DNA from: Anaspis maculata
Taxonomy: Eukaryota > Arthropoda > Insecta > Coleoptera > Scraptiidae
Reading direction: 5' to 3'
Assembly: GCA_949128115.1 (NCBI GenBank)
Contig: OX421962.1
Span: forward strand, 55,283,787 to 55,347,786
Length of the DNA: 64,000 bases
Position 1 is the first letter of the stretch; every line of letters begins with the position of its first letter. Both the position numbers and the translations under genes were made by a program. Below are positions 1-11,919 of the stretch, in pieces. The notes beneath the pieces were generated by a model. The model was not told the origin of the DNA. It ran no database searches and was given only the letters and a program-made list of their open reading frames with translations.

Positions 1-743
1 ATGGAAAATACGTTAAATCACAAGTATATACCACCCTTTCGTTAATTACTCAGCGTGACACCTGAATTTACATTGATCATTTTGCCAAAATCCATCAAAC
101 GAAATCTCGAGTTAGCTATCAGCTGGTTTAATATTTTGGTGGAGCCCACGGTATGTGCAACAAACAATAAGGTACAGGATATCTGCGAATGCCCAATGCA
201 GCATCTGGACCATCCCTGATTTCGGGCAGATATACGATTGATGTTCATGTTCGCGCACTAACCGCAGCTGGGGGAAGTGTGGACATTGCAAAAGCTTTCT
301 TCGAGCTTAACATGCGGAGGCTATGGAGCGTTACGTTGAAAACGATCACTCTAAATCTAAAACCGCATTCACAGCTTCTACACTTAAGATGCTCACGCAT
401 ATTGTAAAAATTATCTACAGGGTGTTTCCAAAATGGTGATACAAACTTCTAGAAGTTCTAGAGGAGATTGTTGAGACCAATTCTAGATGCATTGGTCGGC
501 AGTCTATTCGCGAGAGCTTTATCAAAGTCAATCAACTTTGTGAAAATACTGGCAAGCTCTCGATGCTTGGCTCCTGCGCCATTATGCATGCAGGTGTGCG
601 TCTTATTCGCGCGTCGTGATCTCTTGTGCGTTGCGTTTCATAATAATATTTTTCGTGGCGAAAAGGTCTAATGCTGATTTTAATTTATTTAATTTATGGC
701 TTCTTGAATAATAAGTTAACAATGAAATTTTAATGAACGAAAT
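1..743. other. unassigned AT-rich DNA, repeat-derived in part
   Basis: No gene recognised. A possible MITE end (ACAGGGTGTTTCC) lies near 418. The stretch around 485-530 (GGCAGTCTATTCGCGA) recurs near 57346, so part of this region belongs to a dispersed repeat. The short open frames here have no recognisable domains. Confidence 0.4.
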
Positions 744-960
744 CAGGTGTTGCACTTTTTTGTCAATATTTTAGGAGATGGTACAGATAAAAAAATAAGT
801 AGACTTTCTCGGAAAAATTTAGACCGGAAACGCATTATAACGAAGATAGAGGCTTTCAAAGTTAAGTTTTGAAAATGGTTTTTGTGTTATAATTACAAAT
901 TTAATTATTGGATTTTGACCAAATTTGATACACAAAGTAAGTTGATGCACACCTACAAGC
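744..960 (-). mobile_element. terminal fragment of a MITE (same family as 27062-27413)
   Basis: The sequence is a diverged reverse-complement match to the right-hand part of the complete MITE at 27062-27413. Shared landmarks are TTTTTTGTCAATATTTTAG, AACGCATTATAAC and CACAAAGTAAGTTGA, in the same order. The other end of the element is missing, so this is a truncated copy. Confidence 0.7.
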
Positions 961-3900
961 TGGTCACATTCTTGTGTCAAATGTGTGGGATTTTTTTTTC
1001 AATTTTTCAACAATGTTTTTCAAAAAACATGTGTACGTACTAAAATGACGGAGACCAACAAGTAGAAACTAAAGGTAGCTTTCATGATTCAATCTCTATC
1101 GGTTCATAAGTTGACATTTTATATTTTATTGCCATTGCACCATCGCGAATCATCCTTGTTCTTATTGGCTCACCATGATCTCAAGAACAATTTGACACCA
1201 ACCACTATTATACTCTATAGCAGTTGCAGATGCAGGACTCATAAAATAAACATAAGTAGACCCCACTACTACAATTACAGAGAGGTTTCTCTCTTATCGT
1301 CTCAATCTATCTTCGCTTAATCCGACAATTAGCATACCTACTTCCATATTACCGCTGAAACGTGGATGACGCTAGAGTGCTATACATACTTCCTCTCTTT
1401 ACGCTTTACCACCCATCATCGCTATCACTTTCGCAGCCTACTTAACACCTTCATTTCTTATCCTCTCCATCAATCATCAACACCCATAGCCATCTGACCT
1501 ACGGACTGTGCTTTTAGAGGGTTCTTCTTGGAATGTTGTTAAAATATTCTCACGATCCACGATGTGTCTTGGAAATGATCCCGAAACGCGAATGATAACA
1601 AACTGGGGCGTAGACGCAGTCAACAATAAGGGCCAATCACGCTTCTAGTTTGGCACCCAATGAAACTGATACCTCCGTTGGCTTCATCGCTGGCGCAAGA
1701 CCGGCAGACACACCCGATATCACATAACTTTTCGCTGGCGAGCACGCTTCGAGTAAAGTCGAGCTTTAGTAGTTCCAAAATCGATTGTTGTTGTTCTCAA
1801 GAGTTTCCCTATGTTTCTTACTCTTGTCGTTGTTGTTGTTCTTGTTGTAGCAGTAGTCGAACAATTGTTGAACTAAAAATATAGGCAAAAGTAAATAATA
1901 GATGTGAACGATTATTTTAACATGCAAATTAATTAAGAGAGAATCTGGTCGTAAGTAAATTTTACTGATATCATTCGCATAAAGGCGCTTAAATGAAATA
2001 AATAGTTTGGAAATATTTTCATTATTGTTTCAATGATTGAGTATTGGCGGAGGCGCCGAAATTACCAAGAATGTCGTAATCTTCTTATTTTGAAGTGATA
2101 TAAAGTACGCACATGGACATAGTTATTGGTGGAAGCGTTGCATGGAGCAAGCCAGTCTAGGCCCGAACTAAAAATGGTAAGTAATTTGGAGTAGGCTAAC
2201 ACCAAATGGGGATTATTACGGTCCCGGATTAAACTTTTTGACAGTCAATGCTGTCCTATAGAATGTCTCTAGAAAGCATGTAGTACCCATATTACCATCA
2301 CTGCAATGTTCGATGGAAACTTTCGTAGGATTAATCGCAAAAGTTAATTAAACTGAGAATAATGAATTCTACACGCATTAAAGCTGATTTCAGAAAATTA
2401 TTGATTCCAATCAATAAGTACCTATAGCAGCATTTTTATTCTATTTCGGTCAGTTACAGGTGATAGACCTATATTAAAATGCCGCTGTTTATTGTAGTTT
2501 AGTTGATGAATGGGATGAACAATCTATTTTCTATGGATTCAAAGAAGTTCTCTTCTTTTTTGAAACCTGCAGTCGTATAGTTATAATTCAGACTATTTAC
2601 ACTTGTAGCTACAGAGTGGGCGACTGACAACAAAACACAGGGGCGCACCCACGGGGGGGAAGAATATTGGTGACAATTCACCTGACTCCTTAAAATAGTA
2701 GGCCGTATAAGTGTATTACCACCAAGGTCATTGGTGAAAACACCCCTCCAGAATGGCCAACCTTGAACATTCAAGTAGTCTTCACTTTTTTAGGAAGATT
2801 TTCAGTGTTGTTCGGTTAATTGTCTCACCAAATACACCTCTAGGTTCGATATATCATCGCTTACATCTCGATTTACACTCGGATCCCCTCGTGAAAATCC
2901 TCGATGTAGCGATAATACACCTCACCTATCGGTGTATCACATACGACAACCCCCTCCCCCCCCAAGGCTTCGCCTATAAAAGGAAAAATATGATCCCCGA
3001 TCCCCCCATGACTTGAGCACCTTACGAAAAAAAAGGTGACAATGTTTTACACACTATATTGACGAAACTTTTCAAGAGATGGCCAAGGCTCCAAGGGAGC
3101 TCGATATTATCATCTGACAGATTGATTTCATGATACCTACTAGATAAAATTCTATTTTTGAAATATTTTTCCACTCTTCAGCCATTCCACGAGAAATCTG
3201 AACTCTAAACCAAATGCTAAAATTTGATTTTTTTTCATTTTAACGTATTTTGTCACTTTGTGTCTCAAACATCAAACACCAAACATAAAATCATCGTAGC
3301 ACATTGATATTTCAACTCTGATCTATCAAAATATTCTTACTTAGTTCAGGGAGTGGGAAATTTTGATAAACTGTTTCAAGCTTTGACTGAATTTTCCGTC
3401 TTTGCGCTATTGAAACTCGCTCTGGTTGAGGTGGTACGGGCATAACCTACTTGTGTCGATTTCTCCTTGACGAAGTTATTTATACCCAATAATAGTAATG
3501 AATGTTTTACTCCTTTTCAGCATTAGCACAAAGTTATTCATAAGATCAAAATGAAGGAGAGGGTACAAAATTGTGGGTCTTGATGCCTGTTGGAGAATAA
3601 AGATTATTCATTTATCTATTTATTCAAAATGAATTAGAAAGGCTTTATTTTTTTCTGCTTATTATAGTCGATATTATTATGATTATAATAATTATTATTA
3701 TGCCGAAAATTTTTCGTCTGCGGACTCTGCGGCGCATTTTTTTTCTCATTTCAGTCATTCGCTCCTTGAAATATCCACTAAATCTCTTCGATTCCCCCCC
3801 CCCCCCCCCTTCTCCATAAGTCTGGGTACGCGGGGTGAATGCTCCCTCATTTCAAAGATTCTTTTCCAATTGTCTTTACAGGGGCACCTTTTTTTCCGAC

Positions 3901-4129
3901 TCAAGGCAATTTTTTCCTAACACATCAACATTTGAAGGGTTTTTGGACGGTTGCACCCCTTCCAGGGAGCTGGTCCGAATTTGACGAGCCCATAATGGGT
4001 CTCACGTTATTCCAATAAACACGTCTTATCGTTTAAAAACCATGTTCATCTTCAAGTATTTATACAAATGTTTGATATTTGTATTTCAAAGCTTTTTTCA
4101 GGATGAACTAATAAATAGGCCATGCTAGC
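961..4129. other. no gene recognised; simple-sequence tracts only
   Basis: About 3.2 kb without a recognisable gene or family. It holds an AT-rich ATT/ATA tract near 3664-3702, a run of 16 C at 3794-3809, and TTG-rich short repeats near 1787-1870. The open frames are short and have no convincing protein-like composition. Confidence 0.4.
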
Positions 4130-4880
4130 TAGAAAAACGTTCAAGCGTTAGTGAGAGTTGAAAAATCGTTTTCAGTCAAAAAATTAATAACGTTTGATTT
4201 TAATTTTGATGGAAACGTTCCCAAGACGTTCAAAGTAAAGCGTTATATCTATTAGAAAATGTTTATTTTGCCTTTAGTCATGATCTGGTCAGAAGATAAA
4301 CGTTTTATTCGAGTTTTGATGGCAACGTTCCAGAGACGTACAAAGCAAAGTGTTATAATATTGTGAAGGAATGATCCTTAAGTAAACGATGCACTTGTCC
4401 GGGAATGTGCCAATTTCCCCAGAAAGTCTGGGCCACACCGAGAGAGGGAGAGAGCGCCCTGACTTCTAACTCACCGCTTTGGCCAAGACCCAGTTCAAGA
4501 AAATACTGTATAACCCCAGACTTGAAGCAGTTGAAGCTAAACCCAAGTCGAGAGCTGAACCTGCTAGTTGTTCTTGGCTCGATATTGTGTTTTCGACCGT
4601 TCTCAAAATGACTTGATTCCTCTTTTAGAAATTTATTCCGTTTAACGCTTTGAAACCGCAGAAGTTCATGTTTAAAAGATATGGTTAACAAAGGTTTTGG
4701 TTTACTAGGAACGTTCAAATGAGCGACGTTATGCTTTTTAATCAAAAACATGGTTCAAACGTTAATTTCCGTATATTTACTCCGCGGCGTCTATATCAAA
4801 GTCATCAAACTTTTGATTCAACGTTTTGGAGACGTTGGTTTGATGCCTTAGAAACGTTGAAGGTAACGTATCATAAATGT
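4130..4880. repeat. array of ACGTT motifs in degenerate direct repeats
   Basis: At least a dozen AACGTT/ACGTT-type motifs are spaced through this stretch (for example near 4137, 4190, 4213, 4226, 4299, 4324, 4711, 4725, 4758, 4820, 4831, 4853). They belong to degenerate direct units of the form TTTTGATGG-(a/c)AACGTTCC-(n)AGACGT-(n)CAAAG, seen near 4206 and 4316 with a weaker version near 4811. The middle part (about 4375-4610) lacks the motif. The layout resembles subterminal binding-site arrays of some DNA transposons, but clear terminal inverted repeats and a target duplication were not found. Confidence 0.5.
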
Positions 4881-5047
4881 TCAATGAACTTTTTGAACAC
4901 AATTGCTTTGACGTGAAATCAAAATTCACCTTGGTCATCAGTTAGCCAGAGTCCACCAAAGAAAATCTCGAATTAGTTATTCACTAATTATCTTCCTTTT
5001 TTTTGGCAGCCCGAGGTGCTCGTAAGCTAAAGCGCATCCGCATAATT

Positions 5048-5201
5048 GACAGGAAAGTGAACGGCAACGCAAACCGCAAACGAGAACGTGAACATCAGCC
5101 GAAGAAAACTTCGATTTACCTAAGTATTATTATAGACTTCTCCTGGCTCCCGGGCTGATGCCGTTCCCGGTCTCGTTCGCGTTACCGTTCATGTTCCTGT
5201 C
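5048..5201. repeat. small foldback (about 50-bp arms)
   Basis: The left arm begins GACAGGAAAGTGAACGGCAA and the right arm ends TTCATGTTCCTGTC. Reverse-complementing the right arm gives the same order of landmarks (GACAGGAA, GAACGG, AACG, GAACG, CATCAGCC). The arms are imperfect and separated by about 45 bp. No transposase-like sequence is inside. Confidence 0.6.
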
Positions 5202-6694
5202 AGCAGTTGTGAATCCGCCTCCAGTGATTGAATCAAAATGTATAGATTTTTCCAAGAGTTCCAAACTGACATCAATGTGGATTGATCTTTTTTTTATGGT
5301 TGTCTGTTTATGGCAATTTCTGTATATTATCGGCGAAGGAGCCAGCATCTCGTATCAATAAACAGATTTTGACGTTATTAGGTATTAGGTACCTATAGGA
5401 ACTTATCTATTCTTGCAATAAATATGTATAAGTAGGTATATGTTAATCTACACAAGACCCTAGCACTTTTGCATATGAGTATGGAAGTGGCAGATAAAAT
5501 ACCAAAATGGGAAGTGTGCCGAGGTGAACAATTTACTCACTTCAGATTCTCCGCGCCTTCGCCGATGGTACCATGGTTTAGGCTTAAGTAAGCTGTATCT
5601 GTTTAACGTGCGGATATGCACATATCTAATATTTATGGGTTCTTCAGCTGGTGTATAAGTTATTTGCATCCCAATAAGGGATAAGAAGCTATCGAGTAGT
5701 TTCCAAACCACTTATCAGAGCAACAAGTCAAGTAAATGTAAACAATGAGGCAGCAACATTCCATTCATGCCTTGCTCCTTGGGCATTATCCCTCGCCATA
5801 TAATATCCATGGGGTACATCATGTCCAGTGACAGGCACATTAGCCGGGGTATCTGATCCGAACTAATGCACTCGCATGCCACGACCGCGATACACCCCTG
5901 GTCCAACACCTTCCTCGGCCTCATAAAAAAAACTGTCTAAGCCAAGGCAAGGAGCTTTTCATAATCTTTCTCTTCACCACCACTATATGCAAGAACTATA
6001 CCACAATGACGGATAGGCGAGAACAGTAGCCCATTCTGTCGCTTCGTTTTCACGTCCAACGGATTAGTTCAACAAGCATAAAGGATTCGGATCTTGCCTG
6101 TTTTTTTTTTGTGTGCGGTGGAATTGGGGACGTGCGTTTTCAAGCGATGAAAGTCTGTCAAGTATGTCCAATCAATAATTGGGAGTTCCTTGTAAAACTG
6201 TTAAAATTGCTGGAATTGAGCGTTGATGATATAAGGAACATGTTGCCATGGCTTAAGAAGTCCGAGGTGTTAGATAAACACAAGAGATAAAATACATTTA
6301 GTTACAATAACATTTTAGAGAAAAGGGACAGCTGCTTGGCACCAGGTGCGCGACGTGTATATTGAGAAATTAATTCCAATTCTCAAACGTCCTGATGTTG
6401 TACCTATACTTACTGCTTATACCTATACCTACCTATACGCACACTGAAAACAGTGCGAATTGAAATAATATGACGCCCGAATACCGCAGATCCAAAACCA
6501 GAACAGATGATTTTGATCGATTGATTTGTACCTATATACTTAATACCGATGATGGGTGAAAAAAATATGAGGTCAAACATTGCAGCTTAGAGGATACTCA
6601 GTTATATAAAGTCACATTTTCGGACATCGTCAAGAGAGTTAAGAAGACATCGTCAAGAGAGTTGAGAATAGCAATAACCGAAAATTTGCAATAT
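5202..6694. other. no gene recognised
   Basis: About 1.5 kb of AT-rich DNA with short TACCTA-type runs (for example near 5380-5440 and 6400-6440). No RNA gene, coding region or family match was recognised. Confidence 0.4.
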
Positions 6695-6980
6695 TGTTAC
6701 GAGCGACGATTCCCGTGCATTCTGGTAAACACGCGATATTTATAGGCTCTTACACAGCCGCAGTGTACAAATGCGCGGAGCTTGGACATTTCTAGAGTAT
6801 ACGTGATGGCATTGGAATACATGGAGACTCAAACGCCTGATCAAGACACATCTGTCCATTTAGCGGCGGCGCCGGCTCTAGAGCACGGCAGAATTATATG
6901 CGAAATGTGTGGGATTATTCGGGAGTCGAGTCGCCTAGAAAATCGTATGCCGGTCACTGTCGAGTTTGCTGGAAGATGAT

Positions 6981-9900
6981 TAGTCCGGCGGCTTAGTAGA
7001 TGGATCATGCACTTTGTGCCGAAGCTAATTTTATTTTATTTTCGTGAAATATGGTTAATAATGAAAATTTTGAGGGGTGGAGCCATTCTCAATTTTTACC
7101 AGGGGGGGAGGGGGAGGGGGTTATTCTGGATTTTTGGGGGCTTTTTGGACCTTTTGTTTTGCACTTGATGTTGTAAGCGAAAGCAAGGTGTTTTCTAGAT
7201 CTGTGATATATCCGGATTTTTTTAAGTGGTGTGGGCACCCCCTTCTCTTCTTGGGACGGGGCTGGGGGGCTCAAGTTGACACATGTGGCCGATTTTCATT
7301 TTTCCTTCGATTTCGAACCAGTATCGGCAAGTTTGGTATCGTTTCCGACTAAATCACATCTTGTGAAGTCAACCATGACTCAAAAAAATCGATAGCGACA
7401 AGTTTAAACCAGTTGTGCAGAGAATATCATGTTTTTTTGTGCTCCTATTTGAAGATATTTTTGAGGGGGTTCTAGACATTTGTGGTTGAATTTCATTCCA
7501 GGTGTATTATTTTGAACTATTTTGCGCCTAAGGATCGTATTTTAGCACAGTCTTTTGTTTTTGAAAAAATTTAAAAAAAATAATTTTTAAACTTGTTTTG
7601 AGCAAATTTTTCCACAATTCAATAATGTCTGAAAGGTTATAAAAGTTCATAATTGTGGTCTGTAGTGTTCTTAAGGAGTTCTGCGGGTTGGAAAGGAACC
7701 ATAATGCCAGAGGCCTTGATGGGGGGTGCAGAATCCGGGGGGGCGGGAGGGGTGAAAATTTTCACTCAAAATTTATGAACGGGCTAGAAACAATCTTTGT
7801 TCTGTTTTTCTGTTTTTGTTTATTTCGCTAAAATTGATCTTAAACAAAACTCAAAAGGAGGGGGGAGGGAATCTTCCAATTTTGGGCTTAGTGACTATCC
7901 AGAGATCGCTACTGCAGCAGCACTAGCGGCAGTAACTTGAATTTTCCGTGGGTTTTGCAGGGATGATTGGACATTTTCACCAGGTCTGTGCACCATCGAA
8001 CCCTCGAGGAGAGAAGGAAGTGAAAAACCCTCAGATAGGTACGTAGTTCGACCTTTGGGGCCTCATCAGTGAGGGAAGAATCTCCAAGCAAGGATGCTTG
8101 ATGATACACAGACCCGACACGATACCTACTTTGAATAATCGTACACGCAGTAGGAATATTAATCGACACCTCCTGTTGCTAGAACAGTGAACAATGACAA
8201 AAAATGGACGCGAGAATTTCAGCCCCCTATTGATGCTTTCGCCATGCAGGCTGGAAGAACACAGCTTCGCACCAGGCACTACCCACGTCCAGTCACCACC
8301 ACCACTACGGTGAGGACCACGACTTTCGACTTTTGCCGCGTTTATGTGTATGAAAATGAAACTTTCTTTGTTCATATTTTATGAAATTGAGTTCTGCGTG
8401 GGTTTTGCGAAGATGATTGGACATTTTTACCATGTCTGTGCACCTTCGAACGCCCAACAACATCAGCAACAATTTTTTTATACATACATAGTTTGAAAAA
8501 CTACATATATTGAAAAAAAAGCAGCTGATCCACCAAGCTTTTATCTTAAAAACACATCGGCAAAAGCTTGAAATATAAACGAAACTCAACTGTGTTCTGT
8601 ATTTGAAATATGGACAAGCGTTCAATTATCATTTTCGCATCCACTGCAAACCATGAAATTGCCGACAAGCTCGAAATGAAGGAAAAAAAACCAATCCCCT
8701 AACGAAATTGAGTAACGCCTCTCCTCTGCTGCTTAAAAACTCCTAGACTTGTTGCTAAATAATAAAATCATTCTCTACCGTCCATTCTCCTATAAAATGC
8801 ATGAAAAGTATAAAATGCATGAGTAGAACTAAACTAAACTTAAAGTATATTAAAAGCTCTGAATTGAAAAAAAACTGCGGAACCTCTCATCTGAACCCTC
8901 TCACCTCTCCCAACCGACGAAGAATGGGAATGCCTCCCCCGAGGCCTCCCCCTATCAAAATTCTTCTATTGATTACATATCATATAAACCTTTTGCCCTC
9001 CCATGTTGATATACCTATGTTACAACAAAAGTAGCCATTAAGGTCAAAATAAGAAAATCTCTCCCCCTACTACCCCTCTTCAAGAAGATGAGAGTGATTA
9101 CAACAAGAACAGCTAGCAAGCCCGAAAGTAATCCCCTCCCCTTGAAATTGATGTAAGCCCAATTTTACGAATAGGTATACTCCAATAAGATCATAGAATC
9201 AGAAATCATGGAAAAATTGTCTCTTCATAAATTGCCTGTTCATAAATTATGAGTCCCTGCTTGAGCGTACGATGGTGCACAGACCTGGTGGGAAAATGTC
9301 CAATCACCCTCGCAAAACTTGGGTTGCTGCTGTTGGCAATAGCGATTTTTAAATAGTCACCAAGCCCAAAATTGAATCCCCCCTTTTGAGTTTGGTTCAA
9401 TAACAATTTCACGAAAATAAATGAAATCAGAAACCGTGAAAAGATGGTTTCTAGCCCGTTCATAAATTATGAATAAAATATTTCACCCCCTCCCCTCAGA
9501 TTCTACACCCCCATCAAGGGCGGCTACCGCCCTTTGAGATTAAGGTTTCTACCCACCCCTGCAGGACTCGTCAAGAAGACCACAGACCACAACTATAAAC
9601 TTTCATAACCTTTCAGACGTTGTTGGTGAATTATCAAAAAATTTGCTCAAAGCAAATTTACAAAACATTTTTTTCAAATTTTATCAAAACAAAAGACTGT
9701 GCTAAAATACGTTTCTTAGGCTCAAAATAGTTCAAAATAATAGACCTGAAATGGACTTCAACCACAAATGTCTAAAACACCCCCAAAAAATGTCTCCAAA
9801 TAGGGGCACAAAAAAACATGGTATCCCCTGCACAACTTGTTTAAACTTGTTGGTATCGATTTTTTTGAGTCATGGTTGAGTTCAGAAGATGTGATTTAGT

Positions 9901-10276
9901 CGGAAACGATACCAAACTTGCCGATATTGGTCCGAAATCGAAGAAAAAGTGAAAATCGGCCACATGTGTCAATTTGAGCCCCCCAGCCCCCTCCCAAGAA
10001 CTTGAAGAACAAGAACACCACTTAAAAAAATCCGGATATATCACAGATCTAGATAAGACCTTGATTCCGCTTACAACATCGAGTGCAAAAGAAAAGGCCC
10101 AAAAAGCCTCCAAAAACCCAGAACAACCCCCTCCCCCTCCCCCCCTGGTGAAAATTGAGAATAGCTCCACCCCTCAAAACTTTCATTCTTAATCATATTT
10201 CACGAAAATAAAATAAAATTGGCGTCGGCACGAAATGCAGAATTCATTTTAAATATGGCTTTAAGCCGCCGGACTA
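6981..10276. mobile_element. 3.3-kb foldback element inserted in an LTR
   Basis: The element starts TAGTCCGGCGGCTTA and ends TAAGCCGCCGGACTA. The arms are about 1.03 kb each (6981-about 8015 and about 9250-10276), with matching landmarks throughout, including the G-rich tract near 7100 and the C-rich tract near 10130. The flanks carry GAT on both sides (6978-6980 and 10277-10279), a plausible 3-bp target duplication, and the interrupted LTR resumes on the far side. The 1.2-kb interior has a third, diverged copy of the arm end near 8392-8455 but no recognisable transposase, so it is probably non-autonomous. Confidence 0.85.
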
Positions 10277-10312
10277 GATGGAAAGTTCGGGAACACTAAT
10301 CGGAGGCCTATA

Positions 10313-10811
10313 TAGGTGTCCCGGAATAAGTGTTGCAAAACTCACAGGTAGATAGAGAATTGAAAAATCTCTCATTAAACATACCCTCACAAACGCACAA
10401 CAACGGAGATACAGGCCTTCAAAGTTGTTTTTTAAGAACCTTTTTTTTTGCATAACTTTTGAACTGTTCTACCGATTTTAGTCAAATTCAAACCAAAGTT
10501 CACCGAAACAGGTCTCTATTGAACAATAATAACGCATTTCATCAAACATTCTCAGGGGCAAAGATAATAGGGGGTGCCCTCCCCTTTTCCCCCCTATTTT
10601 TGACCTCTCCAAATATTTTTGGAAATTGTCAATTTTTGAATTCTACGTTTAATTGAAAGAAAAAAGTTACTCCGACACAATTTTTATAAGAGGCTTCGTT
10701 TTCGAGATATTTGGGATTAAAACATTGGGAAACATCTCAAAATCACCACTTTCCTGGGCCTAAAAATTGAAATTCTGAGTTTTGTAACACTTATTTCGGG
10801 ACACCCTGTTA
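10313..10811. mobile_element. MITE, 'B' family, inserted in the LTR
   Basis: Terminal inverted repeats read about TA-GGTGTCCCGGAATAAGTGTT at the left and AACACTTATTTCGGGACACC-CTGT at the right. TATA flanks both ends where other LTR copies have an uninterrupted CCTATAAAAGGCATC, so the empty site is visible. It carries TA-type target features like Tc1/mariner-derived MITEs. Other copies are at 14905-15830 (two, inverted) and 27640-28155. It is non-coding. Confidence 0.8.
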
Positions 10812-10946
10812 TAAGGCATCAACCGTCAAATCACGAGCAGTTTATAACTTGGAATGCGAAGTGGTAGCGAGCGGATTAAAAGCGAGTAGTGATAACAGCG
10901 ATATTCCCAAGTAAATAATTGTTGACGTGTATCTATTGCAGTAGTC

Positions 10947-11660
10947 TATACACCATTTTGCAAAGTTCGGCCTAGTAACGAAGATACAGCTTTTCAAAGT
11001 TGACTATTTTCGTATTTGAAAAAACTGTAGCTCACTGAAGTTTTGACGAAAATAGTTCAGATTCATCATACACTGATTTGTCGAAACTATCTACCGACCT
11101 GCCAAATTTCGAAAGAATTTAACCATCAGTAGTGGAGTAGGAGTTATGAGGGTCAATAATTTAGAATTTAGAGCGGCGGTGGCCGAGTGGTCTGGGTGTT
11201 TGGCGCGCCAAGCCAGTCGTGCCATACCGCGCAGGTTCGAATCCCGCCTCGTTCATGGGTATTTTGTGTTGTCCCATTGTTCCGAAAATTGTTCCGACCT
11301 CACTGTGCCATATCTGCACCTGTCTGACTACAACGGTTACAGAAAAAATGGATTTCTGACTACAGAGTTGACTGCTATCAGAGTACTGCGAGGCCTCACA
11401 TAGTTAAAAGTAGGCAATTCAAGTATAATTGAAACGTGTACCAAAAACTCACTGAGTGTCCCGTCGACGCTAATAACCTCGTAGTTGATGCGTCGTAAAA
11501 CATTCAACAACAAAAAAATAAAAATATCATAATAATAATAATTTAGAAGCATCCGAAGAAAAGTTGACTTGAGGTAATTCCTCATAACTTCTACGCCACT
11601 GATTGGATGCTTCCAAAATTTGGCAGGTTAATAGATAACTTTAACAAACCAGCTTATGCC
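10947..11660. mobile_element. MITE copy (24892-25233 family) interrupted by a SINE
   Basis: The left part (10947-11166) and right part (11537-about 11660) resemble the MITE at 24892-25233: CGAAAATAG, TTTGTCGAAA, CTGCCAAATTT and GTAGGAGTT on the left, and CATAACT-CTAC-CACTGATTGGAT on the right. The SINE at 11167-11536 lies between them. The terminal CAGGGTGTC ends are not clear, so this copy is degraded. Confidence 0.6.
11167..11536 (+). mobile_element. tRNA-derived SINE (tRNA-Ser/Leu-like head)
   Basis: From 11173 it has an RNA polymerase III A box (TGGCCGAGTGG) and B box (GGTTCGAATCC). The head looks like a class II (Ser/Leu) tRNA, but the acceptor stem does not pair and the T stem has a mismatch, so it is not a working tRNA gene. 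The 3' end is A-rich with (AAT)n. A 12-bp direct repeat, AATAATTTAGAA, flanks it at 11155-11166 and 11537-11548, which marks the insertion precisely. The body after the tRNA part contains TGGGTATTTTGTGTTGTCCC, similar to the SINE at 57878-58073. Confidence 0.8.
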
Positions 11661-11919
11661 GAACGCTCGGGGCGCCAGCCCATAGGCAGTGGCGGAAAAA
11701 TCATGGTTGAAATTAAAAAAAATTATGAATTACAAAATAAACAAAACGACTTGCCAACAGTGATCACCGAATTTGCTTCAGTAAAAGCACAAAAAACTTC
11801 AATATCGCAAGAAAAATGCTTCATTTGTGCTCGTTTCGCTCGCGGACCCAAGTTAGGAGTGGCGATTACGAATTCTTGCCCGACCGGGGCGCCAAAATTG
11901 CAAAGCCCGGCACTACTGT

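Larger units (their letters stand above)
6695..10946 (+). mobile_element. solo-type LTR, split by two later insertions and truncated at its 3' end
   Basis: The unit begins TGTTACGAGCGACG, like the complete LTR at 42602-43132. LTR sequence runs 6695-6980, 10277-10312 and 10812-about 10946. These pieces align in order with the LTR at 18618-19149 read in reverse (landmarks GCTGGAAGATGAT, GGAAAGTTCGGGAAC, AGGCATCAA, GAGCGGATTAAAAGCGAG, TATTGCAGTAGT). The last 60-80 bp, including the expected GTAACA end, are replaced by another repeat. No gag or pol sequence adjoins it. Confidence 0.8.

Noticed and set aside
4353..4751. 132-codon minus-strand open frame
   Set aside because: It spans the ACGTT array and its middle; composition and lack of motifs suggest chance.
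7077..7352. glycine-rich 91-codon protein
   Set aside because: It is translated from the G-run of a foldback arm; a near-identical frame appears from the opposite arm at 9841-10170.
11173..11255. functional tRNA-Ser/Leu gene
   Set aside because: A and B boxes are good, but the acceptor stem does not pair, the T stem has a mismatch, and the unit continues into a SINE body with target duplication.
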